This document shows positions 35,951 to 48,399 of a stretch of 64,000 bases of DNA, piece after piece (within the stretch, counting starts at the first letter, position 1; the number at the start of each line of letters is the position of its first letter). Source of the stretch: Pyrrhoderma lamaoense (Eukaryota > Basidiomycota > Agaricomycetes > Hymenochaetales > Hymenochaetaceae); assembly GCA_002794735.1 (NCBI GenBank), contig NBAZ01000019.1, positions 62,001 through 126,000 on the forward strand, in the 5' to 3' direction. The translations under genes and the position numbers were made by a program. The notes under the pieces are model-generated. The model worked only from the letters and a program-made list of their open reading frames with translations, searched no databases and had not been told where the DNA came from.

Positions 35951-36712
35951 ATTCTTTCTTATTGTGGGACTCTTCTTGTTCTCTGTATCTTGAAGCCTTG
36001 AGAGGTAGAAAAGAGGAGGGGTATAACAGAGGGGAGGCGAGGTCATCTGTCTCATAGTTTGATTATAGCGGCGTTCTAATATACGTACATAAATGATTTC
36101 ACTGATGAATTACTCATGTATTGTTTCTCTATTATGTCAGAGTGTTGCCTCCAACAAATAAGATCTCATTATTTGGCCAAAAGATTGATATTAGTGCTCT
36201 ACCCATTCCCGTGAGCGTCGCAACAATACAATTACCCATAATCAGATGGCCAAGTTATAGAATAAGGCTGTGAGCTGTAACAGTAGTACTATGTGTGAAT
36301 CGAGTAAGTTTTAGGTATTTTCATCTTTTTCCAGGGGTTCTTTGTAATCGTTCCTTATTGTTTAAAACATTAATATTATTTTATTTCGCATAACAGGTCA
36401 TTTTGTTGCGAAGATGCTGTTACATTTTGATACCCCCCCCAGTAGGTTCCTGTGCTATATCTGATATACGACGTAATGTATAATAACGTCATAATAGTGA
36501 TATCTTATCTTGATGACAGCTCCGTTGTAATACCGAGTGCGTGATAACAGATTTGTCCATTGTAGAAAAAGCCCCGTGGTCACTTTATATATCACTACCA
36601 CATAGTATCAGCACAACATTCATCAATAAATACATGTGTCTACACATATTTCAGCAAGCATGAAGCCCTCCATAAGTTAGCATTCGAGTAAGCAAGCGCC
36701 ATCAGACCTGAG
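35951..36712. other. Array spacer, copies 1-2
   Basis: Promoter side of copy 1 and 3' side of copy 2. It includes a run of C near 36435. No gene is seen, and the shared promoter box of the other copies is absent. Confidence 0.45.
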
Positions 36713-38521
36713 CTAAAGGTACCGAGTTAACCTAAAATAGTAAGGTTTCGAATAATTTCTTGATATAAAGAGGAGAACACACTTTATATTCAGCCCCTTG
36801 GAGTTCCTCCAAGCTAGTATTATCGATTCTTTTGGAGCTCACTGTCTCAACTTGGATAGTCATCGACATACTATTATCTGTCGCCTGGACAGAAGCACTA
36901 GTCAATATACGGCGACAGTTCTAAAATGATGTAGTTTATACTCTTGTGATTCCTTGCACGCTATTCAACATCGTTGATCGCACCGCCTCGTTGTCATGCT
37001 CGCGTGCATTCAGACTATATGGATCATATTAGTCACTGATTGAAAGAGATACTTCTGAGCTCACGTCGCAAGAAGCGTGTTCGTGTAGACTTAACGACAC
37101 CCGTATATTTCCGAAGGTTAGCAGGAGGAACTCAAATAGTGAATGTATGTATATATTTCGCACCTTTGCTAACAAAGAAATAGAGTGACAGATAGATCAT
37201 GTTATTCGGATAAATTTTTACCTGAGATATAATTCAGAAATCTCGCATATGAGCATATAATAATATATTTACCATAATAAGAACGAGGATAGAAAGGATA
37301 GTCGGAATTGCTCCGGTGTTTACAGTAAATACTAATAATCGGTTGATGATATTATCACTTTTTCTGAAACCTGTCCTAGATCGGTGTAAAAGTACGATAA
37401 GAGTGGCAGCGATCAGTATATCCGCAACCAATATCGCTGAGAAGCAAAGCTTCAGGAGCCATGTATATGACAGCAGGTCTGCAAGCTGTTTCAAATTATA
37501 ACTATAATATGACAAGTTTGTAACACGTGAGGATCAAAAGGCGTCAGTAGAGAGTTCGCAAAACATGGACTGACGTCTTATATAGTTCCACTGGAATCCA
37601 GATTTTTTAAGTATCAGCGAGCATATTCATGTTGGTGAGATTATACACGTACTTGTGGTAACCACGATTTCCGTGGTAATAAAAACACCTATAATCGTGA
37701 CTAGCTTTATATTTCTCCTACTCACTTCATCAAAACGCGAATTAAGATTAGTCCTAAGCTACTCAAAGCAGCTATAAGGAAAGCCTCACAAGTCCATATA
37801 CGATATAGCAAAAAGAGATGGGCAAGCATGATGACAAGAAGCTATAATTTGACAAGGTAAACAACATTCAGGACTCCATATTTTAGTATACTTACGCTAA
37901 ATATCGCTGAGTCCTTGCAATAGTTGATGTGAGTTATCTTTATGTCACGAATATGCTCAAACATACAGTAATTGAGGTTCTGATTTGCCAGGGATTGTGG
38001 CTTGCCGTAGTTGACAACAAGATAGACATAGCCCGCTTTCAATATCAACGCTTGCTGAACAGTATCGAATGTCCATATCAAGAGTACCTGAACAGCATAA
38101 TCTACTATTATTGCTTATATTAATTTTTAGTCTGACAGCTGACTTACGAGGGCTTTGATCCATATAGCATCCTTTACATAGCGCTAAAACCAGCTTTTGA
38201 GACCATGTTGTATATCTAATCTATTGGTTATGTCTTACGTTATAATAGTAATACGTCTGTAGAGTTGCTATTCCCCAAAGACTGACCAATGAAAGTCAGC
38301 AAGGGAAATCTGATCGTGTACATGTACATTCACGTACGACATAGTTATCCTGCAACAATGTTATAGCTTCAGTCATATAGTAGCCAACAACAGCTTGTAT
38401 ACTTACGTTGCTCCGAGATATAAAGCTCCAAGCTTTATGTAAATAGCCGTTACTAATGAGAGGTCTCTATCTTCTGGGATGAACTCACCGAATCATATAA
38501 GTCCGTTGTGGATCCACTCAT
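36713..38521 (-). CDS. DUF6534 family multi-pass membrane protein, copy 2
   Basis: Starts MSGSTTDLYDS with donor GTGAGT, followed by the usual small exons, including the 12-nt ITMS exon near 38340. Other blocks are VLLIWTFDTVQQALILKAGY, an 18-nt exon DSAIFS, and LLKLCFSAILVADILIAATL followed by HRSRTGFRKSDNIINRLL. The C-terminus is VNSVPL at 36713. Unlike its paralogues, the large exon ending near 37970 is two bases short of the expected phase before the donor GTATGT, so the frame as written meets a stop in the next exon. This may be a small indel or a sequencing loss. It lacks the shared TGATGACGCCGTT box. Function unknown; a plasma-membrane location is inferred from topology only. Confidence 0.78.
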
Positions 38522-39891
38522 TTTTTTCCAGAAAGTATTAAGAGCCTGCCCTTTAAAGGAAAAGAAAGATGAAGTGAGTGAAATGGTCTTTGTTTTAGAG
38601 AGTATTTATACTATAGGTACCCTAGGTACCTGTAGCCGATTACTCGTGATTTAGTATATTGATATCATCAAAATGGTTTCTTCGGACTAAAATATCAGTA
38701 ACGAAATACCCACAGTAACTTGGCAGGTAGAGATTAGTATGCAAGGATGTGGTCTTAGCTCCTTCATCATGTCAGTTCTAGAGAGTTGACCAGAGTATAG
38801 CATCCATTTTACTGTCAGCTAGTGCAGTCATAACGAGCAACACTGTCAGGCTTAGCCTAGAATTATTGAAACTGGCGGCTGCGTTCATGTCTTAGAGGCG
38901 AGAAGATGTCGCTAGATAGCTCTTGGGAAGCTGATGACGCCCATCATGGTAATTTTCACAGGTTATCTACTTTATGACCTTGCGTAGCTCACGTCCACCA
39001 TCATGGACATCGTGATAGTGGAGTCTCTAAATCAGAAAAAGATTGAGAGCGCGGGTCTTTCTGTACAACTTGAAAGTCCTTAATGCGTCGACCAGGATCG
39101 TCTATACTCAGAGCCGAGAAAACAAGACGAGAAATATGGAGATATTTAAAACCACCCAAAATAGGATGTTCTAGAATCAGAAGATGAGTATTTTTAGTGT
39201 ACTGTACGATGTTTATAAACTCAACTGACATTTAGACGTGAGTGTAGTTTTCCATAGCTAGATAAATACAGGGACGCCTGATTCGGCTATCATCTACCCA
39301 GTACCTTATTCTCTATTAGTAAGCAAATCTCTAGGAGAAAAAAAATATCGCCATCGTAAATCTTCCAAAGTTGCAATATTTTTTGATTGATGTACGATTA
39401 AACCACATCTTCTTTGAGTCTTTCGATCTCACAAGAGATAGTAAGTTTAGGCTGGTACTATATATCAGTAGTTCACTAAGTATAAGAGTTATCGACTCAC
39501 TGCCGCTAACTCTTGTACCCGAATGAATCTATATTATATAAACAAAGTTGATCTCTAATATACCCCTCACCTTAGCGAAAACACTTTATAAGACTGTTAA
39601 ACTGTGTCTGAATACAACTTTACACCATCAGCGTTGCCTTTAACAATGCTGTGCTCAGGGATACTGCATTAAGACACTTATTAATACTCTTTCCTTCTTT
39701 AGTAAGGTGCTTAAATTTGAATATCACGGAGCACGCACTTGGATCGAGTCCAGGACATCAATCCATAAAAACTAGAGAGTAACAATGCTTGGCACATCTA
39801 TGAAATTAATGGGTTGATATAATCAGATTAATCTGAAGTAGATCTGGTAAACTAGTACCATCAACTACATCTGGGCCACATTGATTACTTT
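38522..39891. other. Array spacer, copies 2-3
   Basis: 1.4 kb with no supported gene. A 76-codon minus frame at 39001-39231 has no family motif. The part near 39590-39790 resembles spacer DNA near 54880 and 61400. Confidence 0.45.
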
Positions 39892-41699
39892 CTAAACCAT
39901 ATTTACTGAAGTAGACTAAAGCATTAGATAAGAAACATCCAATTCTGGTACTCTGATAGTAACTCACCTTGAAATCCGACATTTCTGTGTTCGATCCATC
40001 CAAGCTAATATCGTCTGCTCTGTGTGAAGTAGTAGTATCGACTTGAATAGCCATCGACATATCATTTTTTGTTGCCTAAATGGGTTTAATGATGTTCCAT
40101 GTGTATGTAAAGAAGTAGGTGAAATGATGTATCATTTACCTTTCTGATACCAGGAATACTATTGGGTACTGTTGAATGTAGACCCTCAGAGCCATAATCG
40201 CGTGAGTTCAACCTATTTAAGGCAATAAGAATACTTGTTTGAGGGAGTATCCTTATACTTACGCCGCGAGAAGTGTGTTTGTGTAGACTATATAGTTATG
40301 ATGAAGATTCCAATGTAAGCCAGAGAAGCTTTTGTAGAGGTCATCCAAGTAACGTACATTTACTGATATAGAAGTAGAGCGAAAGAAAAATAAGGTTGTT
40401 TGGATAGATAACTATCTAAAAGTGGTGTTGATAAGTATAAGGTCTAAAAAATACCCTTACTGTAGGTGATACCCACCATAACAATGACGAGAAGGGAAAA
40501 AAGACTCGGAATCGCTCCACTGTTAATAGTAAAAACTATCAAACGATTTATTATACTATCTGATCTTTCGAACCCCGTTCTGGAGCGCTGTAGTAGAATT
40601 ATAAGTGTAAGAGCAATTGAGGTATCCGTAGCTGCGATAGTTGCAAAATAGAATTTTATGAGCCAGGCATATGGATTAACGTCCACAAAGTGCTTCACAG
40701 GAAGGCTATGATATAAAGTACGAAATATGAGAAGGTTTCACTGTTAAAGGGTTCTCGTGGAGCATCAACTCACGTCTGCATCAAATCCACTAGAGATTGG
40801 AAATGCGTGAGTATAAATGGAGCTAGCAGGAAGAGTGAGAACACACATATAGAAACAACGATCTCCATTGTAATAAGTACAGCGATAATTGTAACTAGCC
40901 TCATATTCTTTTTGCTTACTTTCAAAAATACATAGCTGGTCAGATTGAATCGTAATAAAGGAGATATCGAGACTCACAAAGCCATATACGAAACAATAAA
41001 AATAGATGTACAATCTCGGTGACAAGAAACTATGAATTGAGAATATGTATAGATTCTGGGGATATCGTGTATTGATGGCACATACACTGGGAATTACCGA
41101 GTCCTTTCAGTTCTGATGTAAGAAAATGATAAAAACCGAAGAAAAGGATAAGACGAACTGCAATGATACGTCCGGCAGTTGCTAATGATTGTGGGTTGGC
41201 GTAATTAGTTACAAAAATCTCATAGCCTGCTACTAATATAAATCCTTGGTGTACAGTATCTAGCGTCCACACTAAGAATACCTATGAAATACACATTAGT
41301 TTTCTTCACAAAAAAAGTCGGTAGCCAGTTTACGAGGGACTTGATCCATAGAGTATCCTTAAAGCAGCGCTAAAACCGATTTCTAGATCGTGTGAACATA
41401 TCATACTTTGATTTTAACTCACATTATAGTAGTAATACATTTGCAGCGTTGCTATTCCCCAAAGGCTATCCAACGATGGTCAGAAAGAGTCAAGTAAAGT
41501 ATGGATGTTTACATACGACATAGTTATCCTACACCAACATAATTGTTTGAACGACATAAAAGTGAGTAATAACATCATGACTCACGTAGCGCCCAAATAC
41601 AAAGCACCAAGCTTCGGCAACAAATCGACATTAGAAAGAAGTCTCATGTATATAGGATGGGCTTACTGTATCATATAGGTCCTTAGCGGCTCCGCTCAT
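39892..41699 (-). CDS. DUF6534 family multi-pass membrane protein, copy 3
   Basis: Starts MSGAAKDLYDT with donor GTAAGC. The 12-nt ITMS exon lies near 41518. VFLVWTLDTVHQGFILVAGYE is followed by the 18-nt exon DSVIPS and FLVTEIVHLFLLFRIW. The core is WLIKFYFATIAATDTSIAL and then QRSRTGFERSDSIINRLIVF, with TINSGAIPS where most copies have TVNTGAIPS. The tail is TTTSHRADDISLD and the last exon STSVNMV. It belongs to the same spacer class as copies 6, 7 and 9, and it has the TATA plus TGATGACGCCG promoter. It appears intact. Confidence 0.85.
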
Positions 41700-41783
41700 T
41701 ATTGTTCAAGAGCTCTCAGGGCTATTCCTTCGTATTACAAGCAGGGATGAGGTTCGAAGTAAGGATAGACAACGAGATGTTGT

Positions 41784-41822
41784 TAATATATATTCTCCAA
41801 GTCCCGGGGTTTGATGACGCCG
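41784..41822 (-). promoter_or_regulatory. Shared array promoter, copy 3
   Basis: TATA stretch at 41784-41794, 85 bp before the ATG, with TGATGACGCCG (plus-strand reading) at 41812-41822. Confidence 0.6.
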
Positions 41823-41825
41823 ATG

Positions 41826-41844
41826 ATATATATATATATATATA
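41826..41844. repeat. (TA)n microsatellite
   Basis: A pure TA run directly beside the promoter box of copy 3. Confidence 0.85.
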
Positions 41845-42661
41845 CTCAAAGAGTAGTATCTAAATTTATATGTTGACGAGAAATACACATAACTGTCACG
41901 CGGAAACCAGGATGTAGATATAGATCCCTTGTCAATTTACATAAATCACTAGATGTAGATAGAGCATAAAAATGAGTTTTGGGTCTACTACACGCAGTGA
42001 TTCGACATCTATATAACCCGAGCTGCGAGAGCTACATGATGTTATCAGATCACGATTTAAGAAGCCGACGCACTACGTCAGAAACAGATGATTTGGATCA
42101 TAACTTTCGGCGATTATCCGAGTTTAAACACTACATGAGAGCCAAGGTACTAGTTTTCAAAGATATTATAGTGGGAGCCTGGCTCTTTGGTTTTTACTTA
42201 ATGGAGCAGAATTGGTTTCAATCCTGTTGCCTTCTCCTTCGTCGATTGTCAATCTGCTTCTGGTTATCATGATATAACAGTCCGCCCGAGTAAAATGATA
42301 GAAATATATACTATCTTATGTGTCTATCATGGTACCTAGCTTGCCTTATACGTATATTTCCCTTCAAACGGTATATTTTTTGCATCCCGTATTTATGATG
42401 CAAGATAAGAAGCTATACGTTACATCTATATATACTTCTCGCCCTCGATCTAGACTTGATTATCGAAGCACTCAGAGATACAGTGATTACACAGAGATCG
42501 CGCTAAGTACATGGCTTATGGCTAAAGGTGATTAATGCTTGAATTGATTCTCGAAACTATCTATTACACAATAGGGTAAAGGAACAGTTTAGACTTCGTA
42601 GCTCAGTACCTTGAATCAATACTAACATTAATTACAACCCATGGGGCAAGTTAATGCTGCC

Positions 42662-44476
42662 CTAAACCAGATCTACCGAAGCAGCCTAACACAATAAGAT
42701 CAGAAACACCACTCTTGATGACCTAAGAATAGCTCACTTTCAACCCTAGGGCTTCTGTCTTTGATTCTTCCAAGTTGATATCATCTGCTCTGTGTGAAGT
42801 ATTGGTATCGACCCGAATAGTCATCGATATATCATTATTTTTTGCCTGGATGGGTTTAATAATATTCCATGTGTATATATAGAAGCAGGTATAGTGATGC
42901 ATTATTTACCTTTATTATCTTCGGAATACTATTGCATACTGTTGAGTGTAGACTCTCAGTACTATAAGCACGTGAGTTCAATCTATTTAAGGTTTAAGAA
43001 CACTTGTTTGAAGGAGTTACTCTAAGCTTACGTCGCGAGAAGTGTGTTCGTGTAGACTGAATAGATTTGATAGAATATCAAAATTCTAAATTAAGCTAGA
43101 GAGGCTTCTAAGGGCGACTTGTGAACGTACCTTTACTGATTAATGTATAGAGCGAAAACCATATTAAGTTATCCGGATAAACTGCTATCTAGTAGGTTAA
43201 ATTGATAAATACAGAGTTTTAGTATTATTTTACAGTGAAGAAGGCAATACTGACCATAGCAGTGGAGAGGAGAGAGATAAGACTTGGTATCGCTCCAGTA
43301 TTAACAGTAAAGACTATCAAACGATTAATTATATTGTCCGATTTCTCGAATCCTGTTCTGGAACGATGTAGTAGAATTATAAGTGCGAGAGCAATTGAGG
43401 TATCCGTAGCTGCGATGATTGATAGATATACTTTTACAAGCCATGCATATGACTTGACATCCGCAAATTGCTTGACATGAAGACTTGATAGTACAGAGTA
43501 TAGAACTCATGAGATAGATCCAATCAAAGGACTTCCATGTAGTAGTAGCTCACGTTTTATTCAAATCCACTAGAGGTCAGGAATATGTAAGTATCGACTA
43601 TGTTAGTAGGAGTACTCTGCACACACATATAGAAAAAACGATCTCCAGAGAAATAACCACAGCAAAAATCAATGTTAATTTTGTATTCTTCTTACTTACT
43701 TCATTAACGATCATCACATGGTCGGATCGAGTTAAAAGTATCTCTGAGACTTACGTATCCATATACGAAAGAGTAGAAATAGATGTACGATCTCGGTGAC
43801 AAGGATCTAGAGCTCGTCTGGGTAAATAGATTCTGGGAAATAGAGTATCAAAAAGTTTACGCTAAAGACTGCCGTCTCCTATCAAACCTTTCATAAGAAG
43901 ATGATTATAGCTCAGAAATAAAGTTAAAATATACATCAATAGTGGATTCGGAGTTGGCCAAAAATTGTGGGTTGTTGTAATTAGTTACCAGATAAACATA
44001 TACCGATTTCAATATCAGTGCTTGATGTACGGTATCGAAGGCCCAGATCAGGAATACCTATCCCATATACTTAGCTATTAGTTCCCTTTCTATATTGCAG
44101 ATGACTTACGAGGAGTTTGATCCATATTGCATCCTTCACATAGCGCTAAATCCAGAATTTGAGATCATTTTGCAAGCCCCATCTCTTGAAATACCATACA
44201 TTATAATAGTAATACGTTTGTAGCATCGCTATTCCCCAAAGCCTAGACGACAACGATCAGCAGGAGTCTAATGAAATGTATTTTACTACATACGACATAG
44301 TTATTCTACGGAAATATGATAATTTGGACGACGAGAAAGTGAACAATAACATAATGACTCACGTAGCACCAAGATACAACGCACCAAGCTTTTACGGCAT
44401 ATTAACATCATTAAGAAAGTTCATGCTTAGAGAATGGACTAACTGTATCATATAAGTCTTTGGTTGATCCACTCAT
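42662..44476 (-). CDS. DUF6534 family multi-pass membrane protein, copy 4
   Basis: Starts MSGSTKDLYDT with donor GTTAGT. The 12-nt exon AATAACTATGTC is near 44289. RYVKDAIWIKLL, the 18-nt exon ETAVFS, and the core VKQFADVKSYAWLVKVYLS follow; the core continues DTSIALALIILLHRSRTGFE and FTVNTGAIPS. The C-terminal tail AKNNDISMTIRVDTNTSHRA ends with the last exon AASVDLV. It carries the shared promoter and a long-type spacer. No disruption was seen in the exons inspected. Function unknown. Confidence 0.85.
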
Positions 44477-46595
44477 TGTCGTCTATGGAGCCTTGCAGTG
44501 TTCTTTCTTTCTATCACAGAAGAGTTGAAGTTCGAATGAAGGCTAGGCTGTGAATTGTCGAGTATATATACTCTTCAATCCTCGGTGCTTGATGACGCCG
44601 TTAAGACCTATACCAACTACAATGAATTGCAGTGTCTACATTGCAATCTGAGTTGAGAAAGCTATAAGATGTCATCAGAGCGTCTTAAGGAGCCCTTTTC
44701 TCTCTTGTTTGAAAACGGATTTGAAAAAGAGAAGAAGAAATATCCATATTTATCGCATCATGATTGGGATTTTGCTATTGTTTGAGTTTTATGGCTTGAC
44801 CGGAGTGATTGTGGTTATTCTCATTGTTTTTTTATGAAATATGCTTTTAATATTTTACATGATTATCAAGTATACAAGGGTCATCAGCTATCTCTCTGCA
44901 GTATGCATATGGATACTCGATACTCACTTGATTGAAATAAGTCGCATTCTGTATAGCTTTATTCTGTGACTCATATTCGGTTTCTCCCTGACAAGAAATA
45001 CATATACTTAATTTGCCATTGTAATAAAAGGAAGAAGCCGTGAAATCGCAAGATTATTATAAATAAAGATCAAGGGATTGCTTGTACCGTTCATTTCTAT
45101 CAATAACACATGCTCTTCTGACTCATCTCAGTGTTTTGATCTGCACCTGAGGGACTACAGAAGAAACAATGGTGATCTAAGATACCTCTGCCTAAAAACA
45201 ACTCTTCTACAAGCCGAGATTTTCTTTAGAAGTCTAACTTATAGACTGAGTATCGTTGAGAAAAATCACGTATCACTGACTATTTCTGTTCAGCAATCAT
45301 CTACTTTGTGTACTTCAAGAACTTGCGTTTTCAATGCTGCCTCAGAATTCATAGGATTATCTTCAGCTCTTTTAAAATCTTTACTCATTCACCGGTACAA
45401 CATCATCGAGCAAAGTAAACCGCTATCACTTACCTATGTTATATCCTCGACTACGACGAGCTCTTGAGTATCCAAGGACATTGCCACAGATCACAACAGG
45501 AAGTACCATCAATCGTTCCGAGTTTCACAGCTATGGATGAATGAAGATATATATACATATATGTGCAATCACTCCATATCTATTTCGAAACTACTAAAGT
45601 ACAAGATTTCGAAGCAGAACAGCATGAGTTTTCAAATTGTCTGCTCTGAGTAATAGAAGGAATAGGATAAACTAATGATCAAGCACGTTCCAATATAGCG
45701 CCAGCCACAGAAGCTAAATCAAAGATGTTCAAAACGTGTAACGCACGTCACAAAAAAACTACATAGCGACCGATTATATATGTTGAGCGAGTTCAAGAGA
45801 TGTGATAAAGGATGAAGGTAAAGTTTTAAATGGAGAGCAGAGGAGCTTCGTTCAATGTGATCCAAACAATTAGTAATAATGGAACGGGAAGTTACGTGTA
45901 GGTGTGAGGATACGAGGATGACTAAGATGAAATATGGCATCTGATGTACAATAATTTGAATAAAGGGGAATCAAAGTTATTCCCACGATTCGGGATCCCC
46001 TCCTGTCCAGCGCCTTTTTAATTTTATCCCTACAAGCGATCAAATCTCTCAAAATACAGAAACACCGCCAACAGTAATGAGATTCTCCAAGTCCCAGAGC
46101 TTGAAGACATCGATTTGATGGGCAATTCAATCAAATTTTTCTATGCCTTGCGACCTACTAAGAGTTCTGTGGCTTTTGATTGTTGAGTGTTTGAACATCA
46201 GTAGCTCACTGATTAGGAGAGGTACCGGCTAACCGCTCGTCAAATCAGTCTAGCAACTGTATACCCAGCTTCTGATTGAAGCTGACTAATAGGTTAGTAA
46301 TGGTTGTTTTGATATTTCCTCTACTTTAACGCAAATGATTCATTATAATATTATGGACTATAACTATAAGCACTTCCCATCATCAGCGCTACCTTCAACG
46401 TCTCAGTACTCAGAGTACTGAGTTAATACATAGAGCTTGCATCAACTACACGAGAATAGGATAAAAGAGAGAAATGCTTGAATTGATTTCTGAGAATAAC
46501 GAATGTACTAAACAGTACGCTTAGCATCTGCTTACAGTAGTTTTTTATTCTCACTTACAATACTATTAGCTGCTCATGGGTCAAACGTAGACTCT
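44477..46595. other. Array spacer, long type, copies 4-5
   Basis: The part at 44640-45070 is homologous to DNA at 57060-58260 and 63540-63990. The part at about 45560-46140 is homologous to 47690-48260, sharing GTTCAAAACGTGTAACGCAC. Open frames here lack motifs. This is duplicated non-coding DNA. Confidence 0.55.
44563..44602 (-). promoter_or_regulatory. Shared array promoter, copy 4
   Basis: TATATATA at 44563-44570, 87 bp before the ATG, with TGATGACGCCGTT (plus-strand reading) at 44590-44602. Confidence 0.65.
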
Positions 46596-47017
46596 CTAAA
46601 CCAGATCTACTGAAGTAACCAAAAACAATAAGATCAGAAGCACCACTCTTGATACCCTGAGAATAATCTTACCTTTACCCCAGCGCTTCTATCTTCAGTC
46701 CATCTAACTTTATATCATCTGTTCTGAGAGAAGATGAGCTATCGACTCGAATAGTCATCGACATATCAGTATTTTTTTGCCTATATGAGCATATTAGCCC
46801 CCATGTGTATATAAAGAAGCAGGTAATAGTGTATTATATACCTTTCGTATACCTGGATTACTATTGGGTAAAGTTGAAAGTAGCATCTCAGCACCATAAT
46901 CGCGTGCGTTCAGCCTGTTTTAAATATTAGGAACGCATTCTAAAGAGAATAACCCTAAACATACGTCGCAAGAAGTGTATTCGTGTAAACTATATTTTCT
47001 CGATGGGGTTTCCAGTA
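46596..47017 (-). pseudogene. DUF6534 copy 5, 5'-truncated remnant
   Basis: Only the last four exons remain: VYTNTLLAT, the LNAR exon, the SMTIRVD exon and the final TSVDLV ending at 46596. Upstream of 47017 no transmembrane exon is found and spacer-type DNA follows. The penultimate exon has an extra A in an A-run (GCAAAAAAATAC) that shifts the frame before DMSM. The truncation and the shift together indicate a dead copy. Confidence 0.8.
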
Positions 47018-48399
47018 TAAGCTAGAAAGTTATTTATTAAAAAAAAATTTCAAAACAATCTGGGTAAGAGTTACAAAAATCTGTATTAAGTAGGGTGCTT
47101 TTATATCGGCACCCGCCTGATCCCAATCTAGAACAGATTTTAATATTTCACCTAGATCTGGGTATAACTCGAGCTAGAGAACTCTGAACCTCAGGACAAC
47201 CAGGTCCAAAGATTCATAATTCTAAAATAGGACATTATTTGAATTCTTAAGGTTCCTGCTACATCCAGTACTATGTATAAGCTTGATCTCTGACTCATTC
47301 GGTTTTTCCCCGACAAGCTCTACTCGTGCATGCCTCGCCCAGAAAGGAGACGAGGGCAATCATGATTCCGTGAGATAGTATCTGGAGTACGATAGCTCTC
47401 TTGTACTATCTAACTCTAAATCTGTATATCTTCTACATATCTTAAGGTACGAGTCTTATATCCTCGCAGTCATACGTCTTTTCTACAGATTTCTTTACAA
47501 ATTCAGCATCTCCCTTACAACAAATTTTTATCTGCCAGCATAATATCATCGTGTAAAGTGCACTAGACTAGACTCCTATGCTGTATCCTTGACGAGTGGT
47601 AATCTCGAGGAAGAAAGATACAAAAACATTGCTACAGAGCGCGACAGGAAGATACCATCGATCGTTCCGAATTTCACAGCTACAGATTGATGAATGCAGA
47701 TCAATATACATATATGTGCATCATGTTCCCTTTGTAACTGTGCAAATATAATAATTCAAAGCAGGACAGCATGAATTTGCAAATTGCCTGCCTCGGGAGA
47801 TAGAAGTAATATGATAAACTATGAATAAAGCACGGTCCAATATAGCGCCGTTCACAGAAACTAGATGAAGAATGTTCAAAACGTGTAACGCACGTCACAG
47901 TAAAATTGCGTCGCAACCGATTATATAAAATGAGCAAGTCCAAGAAATGTAATAGAAAATATAATAAAGATGAAAAAGAGTCCGACAGACTTGTTTTGCC
48001 AATGAACATGTGATGCAAGCAAGTAATATCCATGAAATGCACTGTTTCGTGAAGTATGAGTACATGAGAATGACTAAGATGAGGTATATGTAAGGTATTT
48101 GAGGTGAAAAAGCACCAAAGGAATCAAAACCATCTCATGAATCGGGATCACCAGATGTTCAACACTTTCTTCTTTTTCTCTCTCCAAGTCTCCAAGCAAG
48201 CATGTCTTAGGATTTAAAGACGTCGTTAACAAGGATGAGACTTGAATCAAATACATGGCATCAGACTAGAACCGAGAAATAATCAAATTGACTCATAAGA
48301 GATATGAATACACTATCAAGTTAAAACATCATCCAGATTTGGTTTATTTATACCATTAACCATTATCAACCGCATTTTAATTGACACGCTAGCTGCTTT
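47018..48399. other. Array spacer, long type, copies 5-6
   Basis: Contains GACTCATTCGGTTTTTCC-type DNA shared with the other long spacers and the 47690-48260 segment homologous to 45560-46140. No gene. Confidence 0.5.

Larger units (their letters stand above)
41700..42661. other. Array spacer, short type, copies 3-4
   Basis: Homologous to the spacers after copies 6, 7 and 9: all contain a degenerate TTGATnCAnnACGTCAGAAA segment (here near 42065). No gene is supported. Confidence 0.5.

Noticed and set aside
39001..39231. 76-codon minus-strand frame between copies 2 and 3
   Set aside because: It has no DUF6534 block, no neighbouring exon and no counterpart in other spacers.
43235..43480. Plus-strand frames opposite the DUF6534 core exons (several similar ones along the array)
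   Set aside because: They recur only because the antisense of the conserved core exon stays open; the minus-strand exon explains them.
45078..45467. 129-codon plus-strand frame in the array
   Set aside because: It lies in duplicated spacer DNA, the homologous spacers do not keep it open, and it has no motif.
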